Below are positions 1 to 5,274 of a stretch of 5,892 nt of DNA, piece by piece; within the stretch, counting starts at the first letter, position 1; each line of letters starts with the position of its first letter. This DNA comes from CAYZDV01 sp964477275. Lineage in GTDB: Bacteria > Acidobacteriota > Aminicenantia > Aminicenantales > Aminicenantaceae. The position numbers and the translations under genes are program-made. The notes under the pieces are model-generated. The model was given only the letters and a program-made list of their open reading frames with translations. It had not been told where the DNA came from and ran no database searches. The stretch lies in contig CAYZDV010000123.1 in assembly GCA_964477275.1 (NCBI GenBank), positions 1 to 5,892 on the forward strand. The letters are read 5' to 3'.

Positions 1-761
1 GCTTCGAACAGCATTGACTCCTCCCCTTTTTGTGTGCTGCCGGCAACGATGAGCTTTTTTATGGGCGGAATCCCCCATTCCTTTTTTATCGCTGCCATCT
101 CCCCATCCTTCAGCCGGGGAACCTCGATCTCGGATTTCAGGTTGCTCGCAGCCCGGACGCGGTGAGGATGAACTCCCATCTTCTCCAGCCTCTCCTTATC
201 CTCTTCTGTCTGGACAAGGAAAAAGTCTATATTTTTCAATGCGTTCCGTAAAAAAAAACGAAACTTCAGGTATCTCTGGAAAGACCTTCGAGAGATTCGG
301 CCGTTGATCAGGAGCACACCTTTTGTCTTTTCTTTAGCCTGTCTGAGAAGATTCGGCCAGAACTCAGACTCCGCCAGGACAAAGACTCGAGGCCGGAGTG
401 TGTCGAAGAACCTTCGGACGACAAACGGAAAATCCACGGGGATGAAGAATATCCGGTCAGCCGCAGTCAGCTTTTCCCTGGCCATGCGCATGCCATTGTG
501 GGTCAGGGTGGAGAAATAGATGCCCCAGTCAGGATGTCTTTCTTTGAGCTTCTGGACAAGGTTCTGGAGGGAGAGGACTTCGCCCACAGAAACAGCATGA
601 AGCCAGACCGAGTGGGACTGAATGCCTTTCTCGGGAAGTCTGAGACCCAATCTTTCTCTAATAAAGAGCCGTTCTCTTCTTAACAGCTTGATTCTTATAA
701 AATAGGCAGGGAGGTAAATCAGAAGCGACAGAAACAGCATGAATGTGTACAGCACATACAT
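1..761 (-). CDS. waaA: 3-deoxy-D-manno-octulosonic acid (Kdo) transferase, N-terminal part, cut by left edge
   Basis: Translating the minus strand from ATG 761 gives 253 codons open to the window edge. WaaA (KdtA) is a GT-B glycosyltransferase on the cytoplasmic face of the inner membrane that moves Kdo from CMP-Kdo to lipid IVA. Visible: a hydrophobic N-terminal anchor (about residues 5-22); WLHAVSVGE at 53-61, where Glu61 matches the family's catalytic base; STLTHNG at 84-90; PVDFP at 108-112; ESEFWPN at 131-137; NGRIS at 153-157; QTEEDKERL at 184-192; and GSTQKGEE at 241-248, the start of the C-terminal CMP-Kdo-binding domain. The last motif is usually written STHxGEE, so Gln replaces His. 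About 420 residues are expected, so some 165 lie outside. ATG 761 is preferred because an in-frame TAG lies just upstream (776-774); ATG 740 (residue 8) is the alternative. It is divergent from the 1159 gene. Confidence 0.95.
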   Translation of the reverse strand, partial: MYVLYTFMLFLSLLIYLPAYFIRIKLLRRERLFIRERLGLRLPEKGIQSHSVWLHAVSVGEVLSLQNLVQKLKERHPDWGIYFSTLTHNGMRMAREKLTAADRIFFIPVDFPFVVRRFFDTLRPRVFVLAESEFWPNLLRQAKEKTKGVLLINGRISRRSFQRYLKFRFFLRNALKNIDFFLVQTEEDKERLEKMGVHPHRVRAASNLKSEIEVPRLKDGEMAAIKKEWGIPPIKKLIVAGSTQKGEESMLFE

Positions 762-770
762 GTTTTCCCG

Positions 771-799
771 ACTATACTAAATATCCGGCTCTTGTGCAA
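771..799 (-). promoter_or_regulatory. sigma70-type promoter of waaA
   Basis: Read on the minus strand, TTGCAC (799-794) and TATAGT (776-771) are separated by exactly 17 bases, close to the TTGACA/TATAAT consensus. By normal geometry transcription would start near 764, only about three bases before the ATG at 761. The GGGA (769-766) that might serve as a ribosome-binding site would then lie upstream of the RNA start. The hexamers and spacing are seen directly; activity and start point are inferred. Confidence 0.6.
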
Positions 800-822
800 G
801 AAGAGGGAAAAGCCCATGACAC

Positions 823-914
823 GGCTCTGCTTCGGCTCCGGCAGAGCCCGCGTGGACTTCGAGCGAAGGGTCCCGACCGCAGCGCTGCCAGCGTCGCAGG
901 GACATCCCGGTCCC
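823..914. other. GC-rich block of four consecutive hairpins in divergent intergenic region
   Basis: The sequence can fold into four adjacent stems. H1: GGCTCTGC (823-830) with GCAGAGCC (841-848), eight perfect pairs, 10-base loop. H2: GGAC (854-857) plus TTC (858-860) with GAA (865-867) plus GTCC (870-873), two bulged G. H3: 879-897, GCGCT against AGCGT (one G-U pair) closed by two further pairs. H4: GGGAC (899-903) with GTCCC (910-914). GTCCC at 870-874 can also pair with GGGAC at 899-903, so an alternative fold exists. The block is much richer in G+C than the flanks, and neither strand encodes a recognisable protein. It matches no tRNA, tmRNA, RNase P or SRP RNA signature I could find. It may be a small RNA, a dispersed palindromic intergenic repeat, or a regulatory structure. 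Confidence 0.4.
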
Positions 915-955
915 ACCCCGCCTTTTGCTCCCGATAAGCGATTTTATCCCTTTCG

Positions 956-989
956 TATCTCACGGATCTCAAAAAACTGCTGTGAGATA
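956..989. repeat. 10-bp inverted repeat, possible operator or stem-loop
   Basis: TATCTCACGG (956-965) and CTGTGAGATA (980-989) are reverse complements apart from one G-T pair; the outer eight bases are perfect. The 14-base interior (966-979) is A-rich. No T-run follows on either strand, so it is not a standard intrinsic terminator. It lies between two divergently transcribed genes, which fits a dimeric regulator site or an RNA stem, but nothing here identifies a binding protein. Confidence 0.45.
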
Positions 990-1103
990 AGAATATATTG
1001 GCAATCTATGGAGAATTATCGTTGTCAAATCGCTGCGAGCCATATCTTCTGAAAAAAAAGGCTTCTCTCCTTGCCTTCCGGCCCTGATTTCTGATAACCT
1101 ACT

Positions 1104-1124
1104 GGCGAGGTGAGCCGCCTCGCC
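1104..1124 (+). promoter_or_regulatory. GC-rich hairpin in the probable leader of the 1159 gene
   Basis: GGCGAGG (1104-1110) pairs perfectly with CCTCGCC (1118-1124) around a 7-base loop, and T1103-G1125 can extend the stem. It ends 34 bases before the ATG at 1159 and 20 bases before the purine-rich ribosome-binding site. There is no U-run after it. It may be a 5' UTR stability or translation element; function is not shown. Confidence 0.4.
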
Positions 1125-1158
1125 GAACAGAAAGCCCGAATCTGAAAGGAAGTCCCAT

Positions 1159-1752
1159 ATGGCCGAAGAGAAAAAAAATTTAGAGAAAAAGTCCAAGGAG
1201 AGAAAGGAGCCGTCCAGGTCCAAAAGGGAAAAAAAGGTCGCGGAAGCCAAGCCTTCGGCAGCCGAAGCCGAAAAGACGGAAAAAGAAGTCTCTCCTGAGA
1301 AGAAAGTTGAGGAGAAAAAACCAGAAAAAAAAGAAATCCTGAAAAAAGAGCCGAAGAAAGAGCCAGAAGCGGAAGTGAAAGAAGAGGAAGAAGCAAAAGA
1401 AGAAGCAGCAGAAGTGGCTCCCGGAGAAATAGAAGAGGCAGCTCAGAAGGAACCGCCCTCGGAGGAACAAAAGGCTGAGAGACAGATGGCTGCAGCCGAA
1501 GAAGCCGAAGAAAAACAAGAGGAAAAAGCCATCCCGGAGAAAGAGCCCGCCACCAGAGAGAAAAAAGAAAAGCCTGAAAAGGCCGAAGCCGCTCCGCCTC
1601 CTGCATCGGACAAGAAGAAGAAGATCAACAAGTTGACTCTGGACGAGATCGAAGCAAAGCTCAATGAAATCAAAAACAGCCAGGGCGGATGGCACTCCAG
1701 GTATGCCATACAGCTTCTGAAAAGAAAAGACTATTTAAGCTCCCTGAAATAA
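1159..1752 (+). CDS. Lys/Glu/Ala-rich protein of unknown function with short conserved-looking C-terminus
   Basis: I do not recognise this 197-residue protein. Residues 1-150 are dominated by Lys, Glu, Ala and Pro in irregular KE-type tracts with almost no aromatic or large hydrophobic residues, so this part is probably disordered or in long charged helices. Residues 155-193 look ordered: KINKLTLDEIEAKL (155-168), EIKNSQGGWHSRYA (170-183) and QLLKRKDYL (185-193), an amphipathic helix, a Gly-Gly turn and a second helix. No signal peptide or membrane segment is present, so it is probably cytoplasmic. The ATG is well placed: AAAGGAAG (1145-1152) precedes it by six bases. A-runs of eight (1171-1178, 1325-1332) could cause polymerase slippage. 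The gene ends 106 bases before rpsO and appears separately transcribed. The charged tract could bind RNA or ribosomes, but that is only inference from composition and neighbours. Confidence 0.8.
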   Translation: MAEEKKNLEKKSKERKEPSRSKREKKVAEAKPSAAEAEKTEKEVSPEKKVEEKKPEKKEILKKEPKKEPEAEVKEEEEAKEEAAEVAPGEIEEAAQKEPPSEEQKAERQMAAAEEAEEKQEEKAIPEKEPATREKKEKPEKAEAAPPPASDKKKKINKLTLDEIEAKLNEIKNSQGGWHSRYAIQLLKRKDYLSSLK

Positions 1753-1797
1753 AAAATGTTTTGGTGCTAGCCTGTTTAACACCATAGAAAATAAAGA

Positions 1798-1826
1798 TTT
1801 ACATTGAATCCGTTTTTTGTTACTAT
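1798..1826 (+). promoter_or_regulatory. sigma70-type promoter of the rpsO-pnp gene group
   Basis: TTTACA (1798-1803) and TACTAT (1821-1826) are separated by exactly 17 bases in an AT-rich stretch upstream of rpsO. Predicted transcription start is near 1833, leaving a leader of about 26 bases that contains the ribosome-binding site. The sequence match is direct; activity is inferred. It is the best promoter candidate between 1753 and 5892 that I found. Confidence 0.6.
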
Positions 1827-1846
1827 GAACTGCCTAAGCCACACTG

Positions 1847-1852
1847 AAGGAG
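1847..1852 (+). promoter_or_regulatory. ribosome-binding site that fixes the rpsO TTG start
   Basis: AAGGAG stands six bases before TTG 1859. No ATG or GTG in the same frame gives a full-length S15 N-terminus, and translation from the TTG gives the normal family start (MVLTKDEK), so the site supports the TTG start. Confidence 0.75.
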
Positions 1853-1858
1853 AACAGA

Positions 1859-2128
1859 TTGGTACTCACCAAGGATGAAAAAGAAAAAATCATCAAATCC
1901 CACCATCTTAACTCCTCTGACACGGGTTCGCCGGAAGTGCAGATTGCTGTGATGACCAGCAGAATCGAATATTTGACCCAACACCTCTCCACACACAAAA
2001 AGGACTTCCATTCGCGGATTGGCCTGATGAAAATGGTCGGCAGGAGAAAAAGACTCCTGGAATACATAAAGAAACAGGATGTCAAACGTTATGAAAACCT
2101 GGTGAAAAAGCTAAAACTCAGAAAGTAG
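1859..2128 (+). CDS. rpsO: 30S ribosomal protein S15
   Basis: The 89-residue product has the normal bacterial S15 length and is recognisable throughout. S15 binds the central domain of 16S rRNA early in 30S assembly and contributes to an intersubunit bridge. Landmarks: TGSPEVQ at 22-28, the helix with SRIEYLTQHL (34-43), the rRNA-binding loop HKKDFHSRIGL (46-56) and GRRKRLLEYIKK (61-72). His42, Asp49 and Ser52 (initiator Met counted) are the conserved rRNA-contacting residues. The start codon is TTG, preceded by AAGGAG at six bases and by a good promoter at 1798-1826. The stop is 20 bases before pnp, the widespread rpsO-pnp arrangement. Nothing in the sequence looks damaged. Confidence 0.97.
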   Translation: MVLTKDEKEKIIKSHHLNSSDTGSPEVQIAVMTSRIEYLTQHLSTHKKDFHSRIGLMKMVGRRKRLLEYIKKQDVKRYENLVKKLKLRK

Positions 2129-2148
2129 CCGGGGTCAAGGGGATCAGC

Positions 2149-4311
2149 ATGTCCAGCGAGAAAATCAGCTTAGATATCGGAAACCGCATTCTTTCAATCG
2201 ACATCAGCAAAATTGGCAGGCAGGCCGACGGGTCTGCGCTCCTTCGATACGGAGACACCATCATGTTCGTCTCCGCCACCTCGAAGAAGGTGATGAAGGA
2301 GCCGAAGCCTTTCCTGCCTCTGATTGTCGACTACCGGGAAAACACCTATGCTGCCGGCAAAATTCCCGGCGGCTTTTTCAAGCGAGAAGGCCGGCCTTCG
2401 GAAAGAGAAATCCTGGTCAGCCGCCTGATCGACAGGCCCATCCGGTCCCTCTTTCCGGAGGGGTATTTTTATGACACGCAAATCGTTGCCCTTCTCCTCT
2501 CCGCTGACCTGGAGAACGAGCCGGATACCCTGGGCCTCATCGGCGCCTCTGTGGCCCTTTATTTCTCCGACATCCCGTTCACCACTCCGCTCGGTGCGGT
2601 AAAAGTCGGCTTCATCGATAACGACTTCGTCATCAATCCCACGGTCAAACAGCTCGAGGCGAGTGCCCTGGACATGGTGGTGGCAGGGACCGAAGAAGGT
2701 GTCGTCATGATCGAAGCCGGCGGAGCGGAGATCGAGGAAGAAAAGGTCCTCCATGGTGTTCGCCTTGCTCAGGAAAAAATCAAGCAGATTATCCAGGCCC
2801 AAAAAGAGCTCTACAGCAGATGCAGCATCCAGAAAAGAGAATTCCAGCCTGCAGAATTCGACCCGGCCAAAGTGGAGAAAATCGAGAGAGAGATCTTCGG
2901 GGCTCTGAGTGAGGCCACTGCGATCAAAGAAAAAAAGGACAGAGAAACAGAAGCACAGAAAATCCTGGACCGTCTGCTCGAGCCAATCTCCGAGGAGAAC
3001 GAAGAGGAACGCTACGAAACCAAAGAAATCTTTTACAGAATTCAGAAAAAAATAGTGAGAGATTTGATCCTCAACCAGGGAAAAAGGCTTGACGGGAGGG
3101 GAATGGATGAGATCAGGCCCATCTCTATCGAAGCCGGTCTTCTGCCCCGCACCCACGGCTCCGCGCTCTTCACCCGGGGTGAGACGCAATGCCTCGCTAC
3201 AGTGACCCTGGGAACTTTCGAAGATGTGCAGAGATTGAACGGAATCGGCAATGAGGGCGAGAAAAGATTCATGCTCCACTATAATTTTCCTCCCTTCAGC
3301 GTGGGAGAGGTGGCTTTCCTGAGAGGGCCGGGAAGGCGAGAAATCGGCCACGGCGCCCTGGCTGAAAAATCCATTCTGCGGGCCATTCCCGACGAAGAAG
3401 TCTTCCCGTATACCATCCGCATCGTGTCTGACATACTGGAGTCCAACGGTTCCTCCTCCATGGCGACTGTTTGCGGCGGAGTCCTTTCCCTTATGGATGC
3501 AGGGGTTCCACTGTCGATGTTCATCGCCGGCATCGCCATCGGACTGATGAAAGAAAATGACCGCTGTGTCCTGCTCACTGATATCGCCGGGCTCGAAGAC
3601 CATTTCGGCGACATGGATTTCAAAGTGGCGGGAACCGAAAAAGGGGTGACGGCTATCCAGATGGACCTCAAAATACCGGTCATCTCCCTTCAAATTCTGG
3701 AGGAGGCTCTGCAAAAGGGAAAGCAGGCCCGGTGCAAGGTCCTGGAAAAGATGAGAGAGGTCCTTCCCGCACCCAGGGCCGACATCTCTCCTTATGCGCC
3801 CCGGATCATCACTCTCATGATCAATCCCGAAAAGGTCAGCGATGTCATCGGTCCGGCCGGGAAAAACATCAAAAAGATTCTCGCCCAGACCAACACCAAG
3901 ATCGAGATCGAAGAGAGCGGTAAGATCACCATCGCCGCCGCCAACACCGAATCGGCCGAAAAAGCGAAGGAGATTATCAGAGAGATCACTGTCGAAGCCG
4001 AGGTGGGGAAAATCTATACAGGGAAAATCGTCCGCATCGAGGACTATGGAGCGTTCGTGGAAATCCTGCCCAACCTGGTTGGTCTTCTCCATATCTCAGA
4101 GATATCCCACCACAGGGTGCGAAACGTCAGGGATGAGCTCAGGATCGGACAAACCATCCGGGTCAAGGTTCTGGCTGTCGACGAAGACAATAAGATCAAA
4201 CTCAGCAAAAGAGTCCTGGAGAACGACTCCTGTCGTCCTTTTGCCTCCCATGATCCCAAGCAAAAAAAACAGCTCGATCATCAAAACAGGTATCATAAGA
4301 ACAGGTTTTGA
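2149..4311 (+). CDS. pnp: polynucleotide phosphorylase (polyribonucleotide nucleotidyltransferase)
   Basis: The 720-residue product has the full PNPase layout. PNPase degrades RNA 3'-to-5' using phosphate, releasing nucleoside diphosphates, as a trimeric ring. First RNase PH-like domain about 10-145, with GKIPGGFFKREGRPSE (70-85) including the RNA-gripping FFKR loop (76-79); linking helical domain about 150-320; second, catalytic RNase PH-like domain about 325-545, with phosphate-binding SNGSSSMA (432-439) and EDHFGDMDFK (483-492), where Asp484, Asp490 and Lys492 match E. coli Asp486, Asp492 and Lys494; KH domain about 555-615 with GPAG (568-571); S1 domain about 620-690 (GKIVRIEDYGAFVEI from 625). 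A basic, His/Asn/Gln-rich tail (about 694-720) follows and contains an A8 run (4262-4269). AAGGGG (2137-2142) lies six bases before the ATG. The 20-base gap to rpsO has no hairpin or promoter, so the genes are probably cotranscribed. Confidence 0.98.
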   Translation: MSSEKISLDIGNRILSIDISKIGRQADGSALLRYGDTIMFVSATSKKVMKEPKPFLPLIVDYRENTYAAGKIPGGFFKREGRPSEREILVSRLIDRPIRSLFPEGYFYDTQIVALLLSADLENEPDTLGLIGASVALYFSDIPFTTPLGAVKVGFIDNDFVINPTVKQLEASALDMVVAGTEEGVVMIEAGGAEIEEEKVLHGVRLAQEKIKQIIQAQKELYSRCSIQKREFQPAEFDPAKVEKIEREIFGALSEATAIKEKKDRETEAQKILDRLLEPISEENEEERYETKEIFYRIQKKIVRDLILNQGKRLDGRGMDEIRPISIEAGLLPRTHGSALFTRGETQCLATVTLGTFEDVQRLNGIGNEGEKRFMLHYNFPPFSVGEVAFLRGPGRREIGHGALAEKSILRAIPDEEVFPYTIRIVSDILESNGSSSMATVCGGVLSLMDAGVPLSMFIAGIAIGLMKENDRCVLLTDIAGLEDHFGDMDFKVAGTEKGVTAIQMDLKIPVISLQILEEALQKGKQARCKVLEKMREVLPAPRADISPYAPRIITLMINPEKVSDVIGPAGKNIKKILAQTNTKIEIEESGKITIAAANTESAEKAKEIIREITVEAEVGKIYTGKIVRIEDYGAFVEILPNLVGLLHISEISHHRVRNVRDELRIGQTIRVKVLAVDEDNKIKLSKRVLENDSCRPFASHDPKQKKQLDHQNRYHKNRF

Positions 4312-4333
4312 GTTTTGATCAACCGAGGCGAAG

Positions 4334-4819
4334 ATGAGAAGGTTTCTTCTTCCTAAAAGGGGGTTCACTCTCGTGGAGATGCTGGTCACTCTGACCATCC
4401 TGGGCATCCTGGCCGCCGGTATCCTGCCCCTGGCCAAGACCGCCGTCAAGAGAGAAAGGGAGATCGACCTGAGAAGAAATCTGAGGCTCATCCGTGAAGC
4501 CATCGATGCTCACAAGAAGCTGGCGGATGAGGGCAAGATTGAAATCGAAGAAGACACAGAAGGCTATCCTCCGGACCTTGAAACCCTGGTCGAGGGAGTC
4601 GAGGTCATCATCGAGGAGGAGGGCAAAGAACCGGTCAAGAAAACGGTGAAATTCCTCCGGCGCATTCCCAGAGATCCCATGACCAATTCGTATGAATGGG
4701 GCTTGAGGTCATACCAGGATGAACATGACTCTGAGTTCTGGGGAGGAGAGAATGTCTACGATGTCTACACCAAGAGCCGGGCGGCCGCCCTCGATGGCAG
4801 CAGCTATCGGGACTGGTGA
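4334..4819 (+). CDS. type IV pilin-like / type II secretion pseudopilin (GspG-like), first of three
   Basis: The 161-residue product begins with a class III (prepilin) signal: a short basic leader ending KRG (8-10), then FTLVE and a hydrophobic helix to about residue 31. Prepilin peptidase would cut after Gly10, leaving N-methylated Phe as residue 1 and Glu15 as mature Glu5, needed for subunit alignment in the fibre. The soluble part has a charged helix (REREIDLRRNLRLIREAI), an acidic insert (about 68-98), RRIPRDPMTNSYEW resembling the GspG KDPWGxxY region, and the ending ALDGSSYRDW. It is probably a periplasmic pseudopilus subunit of a type II secretion or pilus-like system. GAGG (4325-4328) lies five bases before the ATG; pnp ends 22 bases upstream. 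No classical C-terminal GspG calcium loop is evident, so GspG is not assigned. Confidence 0.88.
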   Translation: MRRFLLPKRGFTLVEMLVTLTILGILAAGILPLAKTAVKREREIDLRRNLRLIREAIDAHKKLADEGKIEIEEDTEGYPPDLETLVEGVEVIIEEEGKEPVKKTVKFLRRIPRDPMTNSYEWGLRSYQDEHDSEFWGGENVYDVYTKSRAAALDGSSYRDW

Positions 4820-4823
4820 GACC

Positions 4824-5240
4824 ATGAAAAACACCATCTTCGCTGTGAGAACAAAAGGTTTCACCCTGATTGAAATCATCATCGTCTTCACCCTGATCGG
4901 CATCCTGGTCGGTCTGGGCCTCCCCCAGTTCCGGACAGCCACTATCAGGGCCAGGGAGAACGTGCTCAAAGAGACACTATTTCAGCTCAGAAAACTGATC
5001 AACCAATACTATACGGACAAGGGAAAGTATCCTGCCTCAATCCAGACTCTCGTCGATGAAGGCTATCTGAGAAGCGTTCCTGTCGACCCGATAACAAGGT
5101 CTTCAGAGACATGGATAGAAGTGCAGCAGACAATAACTGAGGATGAGATGATGATGCTGGAATTGGAGATTGGCATTTCTGATGTCTATTCTGGCGCAAA
5201 AGAAAAGGCTCTGGACGGCAGCCTTTACAGCACATGGTGA
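4824..5240 (+). CDS. type IV pilin-like / type II secretion pseudopilin (GspG-like), second of three
   Basis: The 138-residue product has a prepilin leader of 12 residues ending RTKG, then FTLIE and a long hydrophobic stretch (about 13-33). Cleavage after Gly12 leaves Glu17 as mature Glu5. The body carries the helix KETLFQLRKLINQYY, the GspG-like KGKYPASIQTLVDEGYL and VPVDP segments, and the ending DVYSGAKEKALDGSLYSTW. That ending closely parallels the end of the preceding protein, suggesting gene duplication or a shared fold. The start is ATG 4824, four bases after the previous stop; the only ribosome-binding candidate, GGTGAG (4815-4820), overlaps that stop and lies three bases from the ATG, pointing to translational coupling. 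An in-frame ATG at 4719 lies inside the previous gene and would bury the leader under 35 extra residues, so it is rejected. Role is inferred from family features; the secretion machinery itself is not in view. Confidence 0.88.
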   Translation: MKNTIFAVRTKGFTLIEIIIVFTLIGILVGLGLPQFRTATIRARENVLKETLFQLRKLINQYYTDKGKYPASIQTLVDEGYLRSVPVDPITRSSETWIEVQQTITEDEMMMLELEIGISDVYSGAKEKALDGSLYSTW

Positions 5241-5274
5241 ATTCTTTCCCTGATATTGACAGTCCGTGGTTCTC

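Noticed and set aside
30..683. Three short plus-strand open frames at the left end
   Set aside because: They are shadows of waaA, which is continuous on the minus strand and carries many family motifs.
823..914. tRNA (including tRNA-Sec), tmRNA, SRP RNA or RNase P RNA
   Set aside because: A TTCGAGC stretch (858-864) resembles a T-loop, but no acceptor, anticodon arm, tag reading frame, SRP GGAA-type core or RNase P core could be assembled around it on either strand.
1022..1048. Possible promoter TTGTCA-15-TATCTT for the 1159 gene
   Set aside because: Spacing of 15 is short and the -10 match is poor; too weak to annotate, although the gene needs a promoter in this area.
719..1052. Several short open frames on both strands of the divergent intergenic region
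   Set aside because: They overlap each other and the promoter and hairpin elements, lack ribosome-binding sites and give low-quality Arg/Ser/Pro-rich translations.
1025..1695. Leu/Phe-rich open frames on the minus strand opposite the charged-protein gene
   Set aside because: The Leu/Phe/Ser tracts are the reverse complement of Lys/Glu/Ala codons. The plus frame has a good ribosome-binding site and an ordered C-terminal motif.
1760..1785. Possible hairpin TGGTG...CACCA after the charged-protein gene
   Set aside because: Only five pairs around a 13- to 14-base loop and no T-run on the plus strand, so it does not qualify as a terminator.
2194..4092. 632-codon open frame on the minus strand opposite pnp
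   Set aside because: It lies entirely antisense to a fully convincing PNPase, its translation is rich in Asp/Gly/Phe/His with no recognisable motif, and such frames arise from the codon use of the sense gene.
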